Below the pieces are notes generated by a model. That model was given only the letters and a program-made list of their open reading frames with translations, was not told the DNA's origin and ran no database searches. 59,250 nt of DNA. Source: a virus. Below are positions 1 to 8,836 of this stretch, piece after piece. A program made the translations under genes and the position numbers. Location of the stretch: positions 1 to 59,250 of IMG/VR virus record IMGVR_UViG_3300010885_034940. One strand, given 5' to 3'. Position 1 is the first letter of the stretch; the number at the start of each line of letters is the position of its first letter.

Positions 1-1
1 A

Positions 2-40
2 GAATATTTTGGCGAACAAAAACAATCTTGGTGCAAATAA
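2..40 (+). CDS. C-terminal end of an upstream gene (partial)
   Basis: An open frame enters from the window edge and ends in TAA directly before the next ATG, encoding the tail EYFGEQKQSWCK. Only 12 residues are visible, so no function can be given. The tight junction with the spanin gene suggests the same lysis or structural operon. Confidence 0.4.
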   Translation, partial: EYFGEQKQSWCK

Positions 41-583
41 ATGTTAAATCTAATCCCACTACCATATAGAATCCTTGCTATCCTTCTTCTTGGAGTGGGA
101 TTATTCAGCTATGGCTATTTCAAAGGTCACCACAGTGCATCTCAAAAAGCAGATGAGCGTATGGCTAAGTTTGAAGCGGACGCAAAAGCTAAATATGATG
201 AACTGTATAATAAAAAAAGTCAGATTGACGAAAAGGTCGTAACAAAGTATGTTGATAGAGTTGTCTACGTTACGAAGTGGAGAAACAAAAATGTTGAAAT
301 TGCGAGAACTGTTCCTGATAATGGTATGCTCAGTAATGGTTGGGTGCACGTCCACGACGCCAGTGCTACGGCTAGTGCTGCTGACCCCACCAAGGCAGCT
401 GATGGAAGCTCCAGCGGAGTTACAGCCACTGAAGCACTCGGAGGAGTCGTCGACAACTACGGCACCTGCAAAGCCAACGCCGAAAAATTGATTGCTCTAC
501 AGAATTGGATAAAAGAACAAGAATTAATTGTTGAAGAAACAAATAATAAAAAGAAAAAATGGAAAATTCTGAATTCAAAGTAA
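41..583 (+). CDS. i-spanin, Rz-like inner-membrane lysis protein
   Basis: This 180-aa protein has one N-terminal membrane segment (about residues 9-27) followed by a charged, coiled-coil-like periplasmic region with many Lys, Glu and Ala. That is the layout of Rz-type i-spanins, which link to an outer-membrane lipoprotein and fuse the two membranes at lysis. The decisive evidence is a second lipoprotein frame embedded inside it at 291-491, the classical Rz/Rz1 arrangement. It starts one base after the TAA of the upstream gene. The assignment is by architecture; primary sequence of Rz proteins is poorly conserved. Confidence 0.75.
   Translation: MLNLIPLPYRILAILLLGVGLFSYGYFKGHHSASQKADERMAKFEADAKAKYDELYNKKSQIDEKVVTKYVDRVVYVTKWRNKNVEIARTVPDNGMLSNGWVHVHDASATASAADPTKAADGSSSGVTATEALGGVVDNYGTCKANAEKLIALQNWIKEQELIVEETNNKKKKWKILNSK
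291..491 (+). CDS. o-spanin, Rz1-like lipoprotein embedded in the i-spanin gene
   Basis: In the +1 frame inside the i-spanin gene, an ATG at 291 preceded by GGAG encodes 66 aa. A hydrophobic leader ends in the lipobox-like VMVGC, with the lipidated Cys at residue 19, followed by a Pro-rich segment with TPPRQLMEAPAEL that resembles the Rz1 core. Signal peptidase II processing would anchor the mature protein in the outer membrane, where it pairs with the i-spanin. An in-frame ATG at 249 also exists, but the 291 start places the signal peptide correctly and has the ribosome site. Confidence 0.72.
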   Translation: MLKLRELFLIMVCSVMVGCTSTTPVLRLVLLTPPRQLMEAPAELQPLKHSEESSTTTAPAKPTPKN

Positions 584-945
584 TATATGATAGAAGGAAG
601 GGCGACGAGCGCCTAACGAAACTCGAGATTGAAGTGAGTTCTCTAAAAGAGAAGATTGCCTTCTTTACTGTAATTTATGATAAGTTGGATTTAACCTTAT
701 CAAAAGTACAAGAACTAATGGAAGACAGAAGAAACGAATTCAATCAAGACTTTCGTGATGTGTATCAAAAGATACAAGATACTGAAAACAAATTGATGAG
801 CGAATTCAATTCGCTTCGTCAAGAAATGAAAAATCAACATGAAGTTGAGAGGAATAAACTAGCAGATCTTGAGAAGTGGCGCTGGATGGTCGTTGGCGCA
901 GCTAGTATTGCAGGTTGGTTCTTATCCAAATATTTCGGTAATTAA
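559..945 (+). CDS. coiled-coil protein with C-terminal membrane anchor
   Basis: The 128-aa protein is almost entirely charged heptad-like helix (about residues 15-100) and ends in a single hydrophobic segment, WMVVGAASIAGWFLSKYFG. This resembles XhlA-like or tail-anchored lysis accessory proteins, but no specific family was recognised. It overlaps the end of the i-spanin gene by 25 nt, so a role in lysis or membrane association is inferred from context only. Confidence 0.6.
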   Translation: MENSEFKVIYDRRKGDERLTKLEIEVSSLKEKIAFFTVIYDKLDLTLSKVQELMEDRRNEFNQDFRDVYQKIQDTENKLMSEFNSLRQEMKNQHEVERNKLADLEKWRWMVVGAASIAGWFLSKYFGN

Positions 946-946
946 T

Positions 947-975
947 TTTACTTTACAATGCATCTATAGTACAAT
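947..975 (+). promoter_or_regulatory. promoter TTTACT-N17-TACAAT, predicted leaderless
   Basis: The -35 hexamer TTTACT (947-952) and -10 hexamer TACAAT (970-975) are 17 nt apart. The primase ATG begins at 982, 7 nt after the -10, so transcription should start on or next to the start codon. There is no Shine-Dalgarno sequence for the gene. Confidence 0.6.
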
Positions 976-981
976 AGATGT

Positions 982-1992
982 ATGAGCGTATACATTGACC
1001 GTAAATATCTTGGATTTATCTCTCACAAGCTAGAGAGATATTCTCAAAAAAACACAGACCTGTATAATTTCAGGTGTCCATTTTGTCTTGATTCTAAAAA
1101 GAATAGAAGCAAGGCAAGAGGTTACATTTACCGCAAAGGTAATGATTACTTTTTCAGATGCCATAACTGTGGCGCTGGGACAACCTTTTCAAATTTTCTA
1201 AAAGATATTGACGCATCAGCTCATAAAGAGTATGTGATGGAGCGTTATACTGCAGGTGATAATGGGCATTCTCCATACAAGAAACCAACATTTGATGAAC
1301 TGCGCGGAAATGCATTTAAAGAGTTCAGTAAAAAAATTAATCTAAAAAGTATATCTGAACTACCCGAAAATCACTATGCGCGCACCTATATACAAAATAG
1401 GGCGATACCTATCCAACACTGGGACGAGCTCTATTTCACCGACAAATTCAAAGATTTTTTAGACCAAGATTTTCCTGATCATGGGAAGGATGCTGTTCCG
1501 AATGATGACAGAATAATTCTTTTCTATAAGAATGAAAAAGGAGAAATCACTAATATTGCAGGTAGAGGTTTAAGTGATAGTAATAAATTACGATATATTA
1601 CAATTAGGATTTCAAATGAAAGAAAAATTTTTGGACTTCATAGACTCGTATTGGATAAGCCAGTCTATTTGGTGGAAGGGCAGTTTGATTCTTTATTTCT
1701 TGACAATGGTTTGGCTTCTGGCGACAGTAACCTTATTGGCGCGGCTGATTCTATTGGCGCTCGGGATATTACATTAATATTTGATAATGAGCCGCGTAAC
1801 AAAGAAATTGTTGATTTGTTACAAAAAGCAATTGATCTTGGTAAGAAGGTAGTTATTTTTCCAACAACAATAAAACAAAAAGATATTAATGAAATGGTGT
1901 TAGCGGGATATGATATAAACAAAGTCATATCAGAGAATACGTTCTCTGGTCCTATCGCAAAACTAAAGTTCATCGAATGGAAAAGATGCTGA
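982..1992 (+). CDS. 61: DNA primase, T4 gp61-like
   Basis: The 336-aa protein has an N-terminal zinc-binding domain with Cys32-Cys35 and Cys60-Cys63 (CPFC and CHNC). A TOPRIM domain follows, with VEGQFDS (Glu232) and the acidic IFDNE motif about 36 residues later. Size and order match T4 gp61, which makes RNA primers for the lagging strand with the gp41 helicase. It appears to be first in an operon: its own promoter lies just upstream and its TGA overlaps the next ATG. Confidence 0.88.
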   Translation: MSVYIDRKYLGFISHKLERYSQKNTDLYNFRCPFCLDSKKNRSKARGYIYRKGNDYFFRCHNCGAGTTFSNFLKDIDASAHKEYVMERYTAGDNGHSPYKKPTFDELRGNAFKEFSKKINLKSISELPENHYARTYIQNRAIPIQHWDELYFTDKFKDFLDQDFPDHGKDAVPNDDRIILFYKNEKGEITNIAGRGLSDSNKLRYITIRISNERKIFGLHRLVLDKPVYLVEGQFDSLFLDNGLASGDSNLIGAADSIGARDITLIFDNEPRNKEIVDLLQKAIDLGKKVVIFPTTIKQKDINEMVLAGYDINKVISENTFSGPIAKLKFIEWKRC

Positions 1993-2738
1993 TGAAGAAA
2001 TACAAGTCAATATTCATTTCAGATATACATCTAGGTTCAAAGGGTTGCAAAGCAGATCTTCTTTGCGAGTTCTTAAAAGAAAATTCATCAGAAAATTTAT
2101 TTCTGGTCGGTGATATTATTGATGGTTGGAGACTGAAAAAGAAATTCTATTGGCTACAGTCACACACTAATGTTGTTAGAAGAATTTTAACAGCAGCAAA
2201 ACGTGGAACAAACGTGGTGTACATTGCTGGTAATCATGATGAAATACTACGCAGCTTAATTCCGTACCAAGTACACTTTGGTAATATTGAACTTGTTAAT
2301 CACTATAGATACCATGCCATAAATGGTAAAACATATATGGTAATACATGGTGATATGTTTGATTCGCTATTAAGAACTAAACTAAAATTTCTATATCATA
2401 TTGGAGATACATTATATAATGTATTGTTAGATATTAATCATTTGGTACTCAAGGTGCGAAATTTTTTTGGTTTACCATATTGGAGTTTGAGCGCATACTT
2501 AAAATATAAAACAAAAGAATCGCTTTCGTATCTAACAGATTTTGAAGGTCTTATAACTGAATATTGCGAGAAGAAAAATGCACATGGTATTATTTGTGGA
2601 CATGTTCATCAGCCAGCAATAAAGACTATAAACAATATTGAATACATGAATGATGGAGATTGGGTAGAGAGTTGTACAGCATTAGTAGAAAACTATGACG
2701 GCACTTGGGAGATTATTGAATGGTTAAAAAGACGCTAG
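1992..2738 (+). CDS. LpxH-like calcineurin-type metallophosphoesterase
   Basis: All metal-binding motifs of the calcineurin-like fold are present: DIHLG (Asp11, His13), GDIIDGW, GNHDE, HGD and GHVHQP. Together with the length (248 aa) this matches the UDP-2,3-diacylglucosamine pyrophosphatase-like group. Such enzymes hydrolyse phosphate or pyrophosphate esters, often of lipid precursors. ATGs also occur at 1977 and 1986; 1992 is preferred because it overlaps the primase stop as TGATG and lies 6 nt after GGAAAAG. The next gene is a GT4 glycosyltransferase overlapping by 19 nt, a pairing also familiar in bacterial envelope loci. The substrate is unknown. Confidence 0.8.
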   Translation: MKKYKSIFISDIHLGSKGCKADLLCEFLKENSSENLFLVGDIIDGWRLKKKFYWLQSHTNVVRRILTAAKRGTNVVYIAGNHDEILRSLIPYQVHFGNIELVNHYRYHAINGKTYMVIHGDMFDSLLRTKLKFLYHIGDTLYNVLLDINHLVLKVRNFFGLPYWSLSAYLKYKTKESLSYLTDFEGLITEYCEKKNAHGIICGHVHQPAIKTINNIEYMNDGDWVESCTALVENYDGTWEIIEWLKRR

Positions 2739-3715
2739 TTCTAATAACAGACGCATGGTCTCCTCTTGTAAACGGAGTTGTAACGACATATAAAAATATG
2801 TTGTCGCATCTTCCAAAAGATTATACCTGTATTGTTATTTCTCCAGATAAATTTAAACGTGTTTCTGTTCCATTTTATAATGAGATCGAAGTTGCTCTTT
2901 GCACAAGAAAAATGATGAGCAAAGAAATTATGGATATCATGAGTAAATATCCAGAATGTAAATTTCATATTGCAACAGAAGGTGTATTAGGAGTTCAAGC
3001 AAAAAGAGCTCTCGATAAACTGAATATAAAGTATACAACTGCATATCATACAAAGTTTCCTGAGTTCATCAGGGAAATAGTTGGTATGCCAACATTTTTT
3101 ACTCGATGGTATTTTGACTGGTTTCATAAAAAATCAAAATATGTTTTTATGTCATCAGAATCAGTTTCAAAGAGATATCCTAAGTGGAAATGTGTTGTTT
3201 TAAATAAAGGATACTCAGATTATTATAGACCACCTTTGATTAAAAAACAAAATGAAATACCTGTGCTACTCTATGTTGGTAGAGTTAGTAAAGAAAAGAA
3301 CATTGAAGATTTTTGTAAAATAAATGTTCTATCAAAAAAGATAGTTGTTGGTGATGGTCCAATTTTGTGTAAACTATCTGAGAAGTATCCTAATGTATAT
3401 TTTATTGGATACAAATTTAAATCAGAGCTAGCTGAATATTATAAACTTGCAGATGTATTTGTTTTTCCTAGCAAATCAGATACATATGGCATAGTTGTAC
3501 TAGAAGCTATGGCTTGCGGAACGCCTGTAGCAGCATATCCAGTTGATGGTGCTATAGACCAAATTAAAAATGGTGTGAATGGTTATATGCATGAAGATCT
3601 AAACTATGCTGTTGTGAAGTGTCTAGATATTAATAGAGAGCAAACAAGACAGAGCGTAGAAGGAATTTCTTGGGAAAATTCTACTAAGAAATTTATTGAG
3701 TATCTGGAGAAATAA
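2720..3715 (+). CDS. GT4-family glycosyltransferase
   Basis: A GT-B fold retaining glycosyltransferase of 331 aa. The N-terminus DAWSPLVNGVVTTYKN is typical of GDP-mannose or UDP-sugar dependent lipid glycosyltransferases. The C-terminal half carries LLYVGRVSKEKN and the EX7E-type region FPSKSDTYGIVVLEAMACG that binds the nucleotide sugar. It overlaps the metallophosphoesterase gene and is followed without a gap by thyX. A role in altering host lipid or surface glycan is inferred; the acceptor is unknown. Confidence 0.85.
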   Translation: MVKKTLVLITDAWSPLVNGVVTTYKNMLSHLPKDYTCIVISPDKFKRVSVPFYNEIEVALCTRKMMSKEIMDIMSKYPECKFHIATEGVLGVQAKRALDKLNIKYTTAYHTKFPEFIREIVGMPTFFTRWYFDWFHKKSKYVFMSSESVSKRYPKWKCVVLNKGYSDYYRPPLIKKQNEIPVLLYVGRVSKEKNIEDFCKINVLSKKIVVGDGPILCKLSEKYPNVYFIGYKFKSELAEYYKLADVFVFPSKSDTYGIVVLEAMACGTPVAAYPVDGAIDQIKNGVNGYMHEDLNYAVVKCLDINREQTRQSVEGISWENSTKKFIEYLEK

Positions 3716-4396
3716 ATGAGAGTAAAATTAATAAGCCACAGCAAACCATCAGATGAGTTTTACAGTAAAACTGGGATGGAATCGTTAGAAGATCTAGTTG
3801 CATATTGCGCTAGAGTTTCCAATCCAAATAATCAACAAAATGTACAGACTACCAAAAAACTAATCAAGTATCTGATAAAGAATCAACATTGGTCTCCGCT
3901 TGAAATGGTACATGTTTGCCTTGAGATTGAAACGACTCGAGATATTGCTCGACAGATTTTACGTCATCGTAGTTTCTCCTTTCAAGAGTTTAGTCAACGC
4001 TATGCTGATCCAACAAAAAACTTGACATTTGAACTCAGAGAAGCTAGAATACAAGATCTAACTAATCGTCAAAACAGTATTCCAAATACTGACCTAACAC
4101 TAGACGATTTATGGAGAATTAAACAAAACAGAATTGTTTCAAAAACAATTGAAGCATACAACTGGGCTGTTGAAAATGGCATTGCAAAAGAAGTTGCAAG
4201 AGCTGTGTTGCCAGAGGGTATAGTTCTTTCTAGGATCTATATGGCTGGTACACTTCGTTCTTGGTTGCACTATATACTTCTTCGCAGTGCCAATGGAACA
4301 CAAAAAGAACATATGGAAATTGCGCAGGAATGTGCTAAAGTAATATCAGAAATATTTCCAATAACAAAAGAACTATTAGAGGAGTCAGAGAAATGA
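3716..4396 (+). CDS. thyX: flavin-dependent thymidylate synthase ThyX
   Basis: The 226-aa protein contains the ThyX signature RHRX7S (Arg83-His84-Arg85 ... Ser93, RHRSFSFQEFS). ThyX methylates dUMP to dTMP with methylenetetrahydrofolate, NADPH and FAD. It abuts the glycosyltransferase stop and overlaps nrdJ by 4 nt (ATGA), so thymidylate synthesis and ribonucleotide reduction are translationally coupled. Confidence 0.95.
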   Translation: MRVKLISHSKPSDEFYSKTGMESLEDLVAYCARVSNPNNQQNVQTTKKLIKYLIKNQHWSPLEMVHVCLEIETTRDIARQILRHRSFSFQEFSQRYADPTKNLTFELREARIQDLTNRQNSIPNTDLTLDDLWRIKQNRIVSKTIEAYNWAVENGIAKEVARAVLPEGIVLSRIYMAGTLRSWLHYILLRSANGTQKEHMEIAQECAKVISEIFPITKELLEESEK

Positions 4397-6285
4397 CAAC
4401 ACGTCTGCCATCAATTTACCAAGATTTTATTCACATTTCCCGTTATGCAAGATTCAATGATGAATTGGGTCGTAGAGAAACTTGGGATGAGACGGTAGAT
4501 CGTTATATTGAATTCTTCAAATCAAAAACAAACAATACAAAGAAAATACCTTGGAATTATTTGAGGGATGCTATTCTAAATCTAGAAGTCATGCCTAGCA
4601 TGCGCTGTTTGATGACAGCTGGTCCTGCGTTGGAAAAGGATCAGGTTGCTGGATATAACTGCAGCTATATTGCAATCGACAATCCAAAGGCATTTGACGA
4701 AGTAATGTATATTTTGATGTGTGGCACTGGTGTTGGTTTTTCTGTTGAGTCTCGCTATACCAACAAACTTCCGGAGGTGCCAGATGAACTCCACCCAACA
4801 AACACCACGATCTCTTTCTCAGATAGTAAAGTTGGTTGGGCAAGTGGTTATAGAGAATTCATTTCTTTGCTATATGCTGGTAACGTTCCTAAGTGGGATG
4901 TATCGAAAGTGCGTAAAGCTGGTGAGAGGCTCAAGACATTCGGTGGACGAGCATCAGGACCAGAACCTCTAGTTGATCTTTTGAACTTCACGTTGAATAT
5001 TTTCCAGAAAGCTCGTGGTCGCAAACTCTCAACACTTGAGTGTCATGATATTGTCTGTAAGATTGCAGATATTGTTGTCTGCGGAGGCGTTCGTCGCTCT
5101 GCACTAATTTCTCTAACAGATCTAAACGATGATCATCTGCGTCATGCTAAGAGTGGTGAATGGTGGACTGCTAATGGTCAGCGTGCATTAGCAAACATTT
5201 CAGCAGTGTATGAGCAGAAGCCAGATATGGACACATTCATGAATGAATGGGTTGCGCTATATCGTTCAAAGTCGGGCGAGCGCGGAATATTCTCCAGAGC
5301 AGCATCTCAAGCTGCAGCTGCTAAGTATGATCGTCGTGATCCTAATCGCGATTATGGTACTAATCCTTGCTCAGAAATTATTCTGCGCCCATATCAGTTC
5401 TGTAACCTAAGCGAAGTTGTTGTTCGTGCACATGATTCGATTGCTGATCTAAAGCGCAAGGCTAGACTTGCAGCTATTCTTGGCACTCTTCAATCAACCC
5501 TTTCAAATTTCCGCTACATCAACAAGAAGTGGAAGAACAATACTGAAGAAGAAAGATTGCTTGGTGTATCTCTTACTGGAATCATGGATCACCATGTTCT
5601 AAACGGTAAGACTAATCTGGATGTATTGAAAGATTGGTTAACAGATATGCGCCTAGAGTGCGTCAATACCAACAAGGAATTTGCTAAGATCCTTGGTGTT
5701 GAGGAATCAGCAGCTATTACATGCGTAAAACCATCAGGCACTGTTAGTCAGTTAGTTGACTCTGCTTCAGGTATTCATCCGCGCTACAGCCAATATTATA
5801 TTCGCCGCGTTCGTGCTGATAAGAAAGATCCACTTGCTAATTTTATGATCGAAAAGGGGTACAAGGCAGAAGAAGATTTCTATGGTAAATCAAACTGGGT
5901 ATTCAGTTTCCCAATGAAGGCGCCAGACGAGTGCGTCACTCGCAATGATATGAGTGCAATCGATCAACTTGAATTATGGAAAGCATATCAGGATCATTGG
6001 TGCGAGCATAAGCCATCTATCACTGTATACGTTGGTGATGATGAATGGATGGAAGTTGGTGCTTGGGTCTATAAGAATATCTCTGCTATTTCTGGAGTTT
6101 CTTTCCTACCAAGAGACAATGGTTCATATCGCCAAGCTCCATATGAGGAAATTGATGAAGCTACATATAATGAGATGGCAGCATCACAAAATGTAGATAT
6201 AAACTGGATTGAATTTATGGAAGAAACTGATACTACAACAAGTGCCAAAGAATTGGCTTGCTCTGCTGGAATATGTGAAATTTAA
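4393..6285 (+). CDS. nrdJ: class II (adenosylcobalamin-dependent) ribonucleotide reductase
   Basis: This 630-aa protein matches monomeric class II RNR. It has YNCSY (Cys90), the radical-site motif NPCSE with Cys326 and Glu328 followed by Cys337 (the C-x-E-x8-C spacing of L. leichmannii RTPR), VKPSGTVSQLV, and the C-terminal redox pair CSAGIC (Cys623, Cys628). It reduces ribonucleotides using a B12-derived radical, so no NrdB is needed and none is seen nearby. The ATGA overlap with thyX puts dNTP supply in one unit. Confidence 0.92.
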   Translation: MTTRLPSIYQDFIHISRYARFNDELGRRETWDETVDRYIEFFKSKTNNTKKIPWNYLRDAILNLEVMPSMRCLMTAGPALEKDQVAGYNCSYIAIDNPKAFDEVMYILMCGTGVGFSVESRYTNKLPEVPDELHPTNTTISFSDSKVGWASGYREFISLLYAGNVPKWDVSKVRKAGERLKTFGGRASGPEPLVDLLNFTLNIFQKARGRKLSTLECHDIVCKIADIVVCGGVRRSALISLTDLNDDHLRHAKSGEWWTANGQRALANISAVYEQKPDMDTFMNEWVALYRSKSGERGIFSRAASQAAAAKYDRRDPNRDYGTNPCSEIILRPYQFCNLSEVVVRAHDSIADLKRKARLAAILGTLQSTLSNFRYINKKWKNNTEEERLLGVSLTGIMDHHVLNGKTNLDVLKDWLTDMRLECVNTNKEFAKILGVEESAAITCVKPSGTVSQLVDSASGIHPRYSQYYIRRVRADKKDPLANFMIEKGYKAEEDFYGKSNWVFSFPMKAPDECVTRNDMSAIDQLELWKAYQDHWCEHKPSITVYVGDDEWMEVGAWVYKNISAISGVSFLPRDNGSYRQAPYEEIDEATYNEMAASQNVDINWIEFMEETDTTTSAKELACSAGICEI

Positions 6286-6288
6286 TTT

Positions 6289-7854
6289 ATGAAGCTACAA
6301 AACTTCCCATCAGTTAATTATCCTAGTTTATTACAATGTTCAGAAAGAAGAACATTTATGGTAAACCAATTTGAGAAATATGGGATAACAAAATATAATT
6401 GCTTTATAACAGAAAAATTTGATAATATAAAAGATTCGTTTGTATTTAATTCTCCAATTTCTATAGAGCATGGACAACCAGGAATTATTATATCATTTCT
6501 TCATTTAATGAATGATTGGTACAATAAAAATGAAGAAGAATATGCAATATTTTGCGACGATGATATAAGCTTCAAAAGTATTGAACACTGGTCGTTCACT
6601 TGGAATGAATTTGTTGCTAATCTTCCAAATGATTGGGAGTGTGTGCAGTTAATCAGAATTAATGAATGGATTCCAAATACTTATTACAAGTATAATAAGG
6701 AAGAAAAACCAACATTAAAAATAAGAGAAAGAAATTGGGATGATTGGGGATCTTCTTTTATAGCAAAAAGAAGTTATATTAAAAAAATCTTAGATAGACA
6801 TTATGTTGATGGTAAAGTATTTAATTTAGCTATACCAGATTCTGATTGGGGTTGTTTATTTCCTATTATTGAACATTTATTGTTTAGAGGATTAGGTGCT
6901 GTTTATAACTTCCCATTATTAGTTGAAGAAACAAATTTGGTAAATACAAGTTCATTATCCATACTGTGCGATTCATTAGAAAACAGTAATAGTAATTTGA
7001 ATAACCAAAAAGTATTAAACAATATGCAAAGAATTAATTCAAGAAATTACTATCTTGAATTATGGGAAAGAGATGGAACATCATCTGATATCAGATACTT
7101 AATGAACAGAAATCCTCTTGCTGATATTCCTTCTATTAATGTTATTTCATTACATGAATGTGTGAATAGAAGATTTAAAGTTGTATCTAATTTACAAAAA
7201 TATAATTATAATAAACTCCGAATACATAATAATCATAGATATAGTAACAAATTAGGAATAAAAGTACACTGCCCACTAATAGAAGTTATGCATGATGCTG
7301 CTATGGGAGTAACAATATCCCATTTAAAATCTATAAAATATTGGTATGACAATACTGATGAACCGTATGCTGTTTTTGCTGAGGATGATATAAAAATAGA
7401 TATTTGTGATTATTGGGGATTTACGTTTGAAAAATTTATTTCATTATTACCACAAGATTGGGAAGCTGTACAGTTAATAAGAATTAAAAATTTCCATCTT
7501 GGTTATGATGGATCTGAGGGTCTTAATTTTAGAAAACGTGAGTGGAATGATTGGGGATGTGGTGCAGTGCTATTAACTAGAGACTATGCGAAAAAAATTA
7601 TAGATAGACATATAAAAGATGATACATTTATAATAGAAGTTGGCAACATACATCCTATGGTTGAAAATGTTATTTTTGCAAATTTAGGAACTGTCTATAA
7701 TTTTCCATTATTTGCAGAAGAAATAGAAGAAAATCCTAGGGATTTATGGGAAATTGAACGTGGAGTAAAAGAAGATCATAAATTATCAAGTAGACTGACT
7801 GTTGATCTTTGGAAACGTAATAGATTATCAATTGAACAAATTATTGGAAAATAA
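6289..7854 (+). CDS. tandem-duplicated GT25-like glycosyltransferase
   Basis: The 521-aa protein is two homologous halves (about 1-235 and 280-521). Each has an acidic, metal-binding type motif (CDDDI and AEDDI), a W-x-FT-x-E/K-FV/I region, LPxDWExVQLIRI, and an ExxWxDWG motif. This pattern belongs to the GT25 / LPS glycosyltransferase-like proteins common in T4-like marine and soil phages. Both copies keep the acidic motif, so both may be active. It follows nrdJ after 3 nt and starts the glycan cluster. Acceptor and sugar are unknown. Confidence 0.75.
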   Translation: MKLQNFPSVNYPSLLQCSERRTFMVNQFEKYGITKYNCFITEKFDNIKDSFVFNSPISIEHGQPGIIISFLHLMNDWYNKNEEEYAIFCDDDISFKSIEHWSFTWNEFVANLPNDWECVQLIRINEWIPNTYYKYNKEEKPTLKIRERNWDDWGSSFIAKRSYIKKILDRHYVDGKVFNLAIPDSDWGCLFPIIEHLLFRGLGAVYNFPLLVEETNLVNTSSLSILCDSLENSNSNLNNQKVLNNMQRINSRNYYLELWERDGTSSDIRYLMNRNPLADIPSINVISLHECVNRRFKVVSNLQKYNYNKLRIHNNHRYSNKLGIKVHCPLIEVMHDAAMGVTISHLKSIKYWYDNTDEPYAVFAEDDIKIDICDYWGFTFEKFISLLPQDWEAVQLIRIKNFHLGYDGSEGLNFRKREWNDWGCGAVLLTRDYAKKIIDRHIKDDTFIIEVGNIHPMVENVIFANLGTVYNFPLFAEEIEENPRDLWEIERGVKEDHKLSSRLTVDLWKRNRLSIEQIIGK

Positions 7855-7855
7855 T

Positions 7856-8836
7856 ATGAAAAATTTTGTAACAAAAGTGCTTGAAGCTGGTGGTAATATT
7901 ACACCGTTGATTATTCCACCAACAGAAAAAACAAAGGGAACTGGTCTGTTTAATCCATCTATCTATAATGATAATGGTAAAATATTGTTAAACCTAAGAC
8001 ACTGCCAATATACAATATACCATGCTGAAAAGGGTAAACTAGAACACCACTATGGTCCATTAGTTTATCTTAACCCGGAAAATGACATAACATTAACAAC
8101 AACAAATTATTTTTGTGAAGTTAATGACGACATGTATATCACTAAGTATACACCAGTTGATATGTCTAAATTAAATGTGCCACCAATTTGGGAATTTGTA
8201 GGTTTAGAAGATTGCAGAGTAATTCGTTGGGATGGGAAACTATATCTATCTGGTGTTCGTAGAGACACAACTACTAATGGTCAAGGTAGAATGGAACTTT
8301 CTGAAATTATTATTGAGGGCGATACTGTTAAAGAGATTTCTAGATTTAGAATTCCCGCTCCTGGATCTGATCAATCATATTGCGAGAAAAATTGGATGCC
8401 AATAGTTGATATGCCATATCACTATGTTAAGTGGAGTAATCCAACTGAAATCGTTTATGCGGATCCTGTAAATAAAACATGCCAAACAGTTTTCATGTCT
8501 ACTTCTTATATCCAAAAACCATACGATTTTAGAGGCGGATCTCAGGTAATAAAGTTTGGAGAATATTATATATGTTTAGCTCACGTTGTAAATCTTTTCA
8601 ATAGTAGAGCTGGTAGAAAAAATGCAACATATAGACATGTTTTTATTGTTTGGGATAAGAACTGGAATGTGGTAAAATATACCGAACCATTCGATTTTAT
8701 GGGAGCAGAAATTGAATTCTGCTGCGGAATGACAGAATATAATGGTAATATTCTTATCACATTTGGATTCCAAGATAATGCTGCCTATCTATTAAAGGCT
8801 CCAATAAAATTTATTGAGGATTATATAAATGCTTGA
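7856..8836 (+). CDS. five-bladed beta-propeller glycosidase/phosphorylase-like protein
   Basis: The 326-aa protein has motifs of the GH43/GH130-type propellers found beside phage glycosyltransferases: FNPSIYN, FVGLEDCRVI, DGKLYLSGVRRD, EKNWMP and FRGGSQ. The ATG at 7856 directly follows the previous TAA; an upstream in-frame ATG at 7802 lies inside the preceding gene and is less likely. It overlaps the next gene by 8 nt. Function is inferred as handling or trimming of a surface or virion glycan. Confidence 0.7.
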   Translation: MKNFVTKVLEAGGNITPLIIPPTEKTKGTGLFNPSIYNDNGKILLNLRHCQYTIYHAEKGKLEHHYGPLVYLNPENDITLTTTNYFCEVNDDMYITKYTPVDMSKLNVPPIWEFVGLEDCRVIRWDGKLYLSGVRRDTTTNGQGRMELSEIIIEGDTVKEISRFRIPAPGSDQSYCEKNWMPIVDMPYHYVKWSNPTEIVYADPVNKTCQTVFMSTSYIQKPYDFRGGSQVIKFGEYYICLAHVVNLFNSRAGRKNATYRHVFIVWDKNWNVVKYTEPFDFMGAEIEFCCGMTEYNGNILITFGFQDNAAYLLKAPIKFIEDYINA

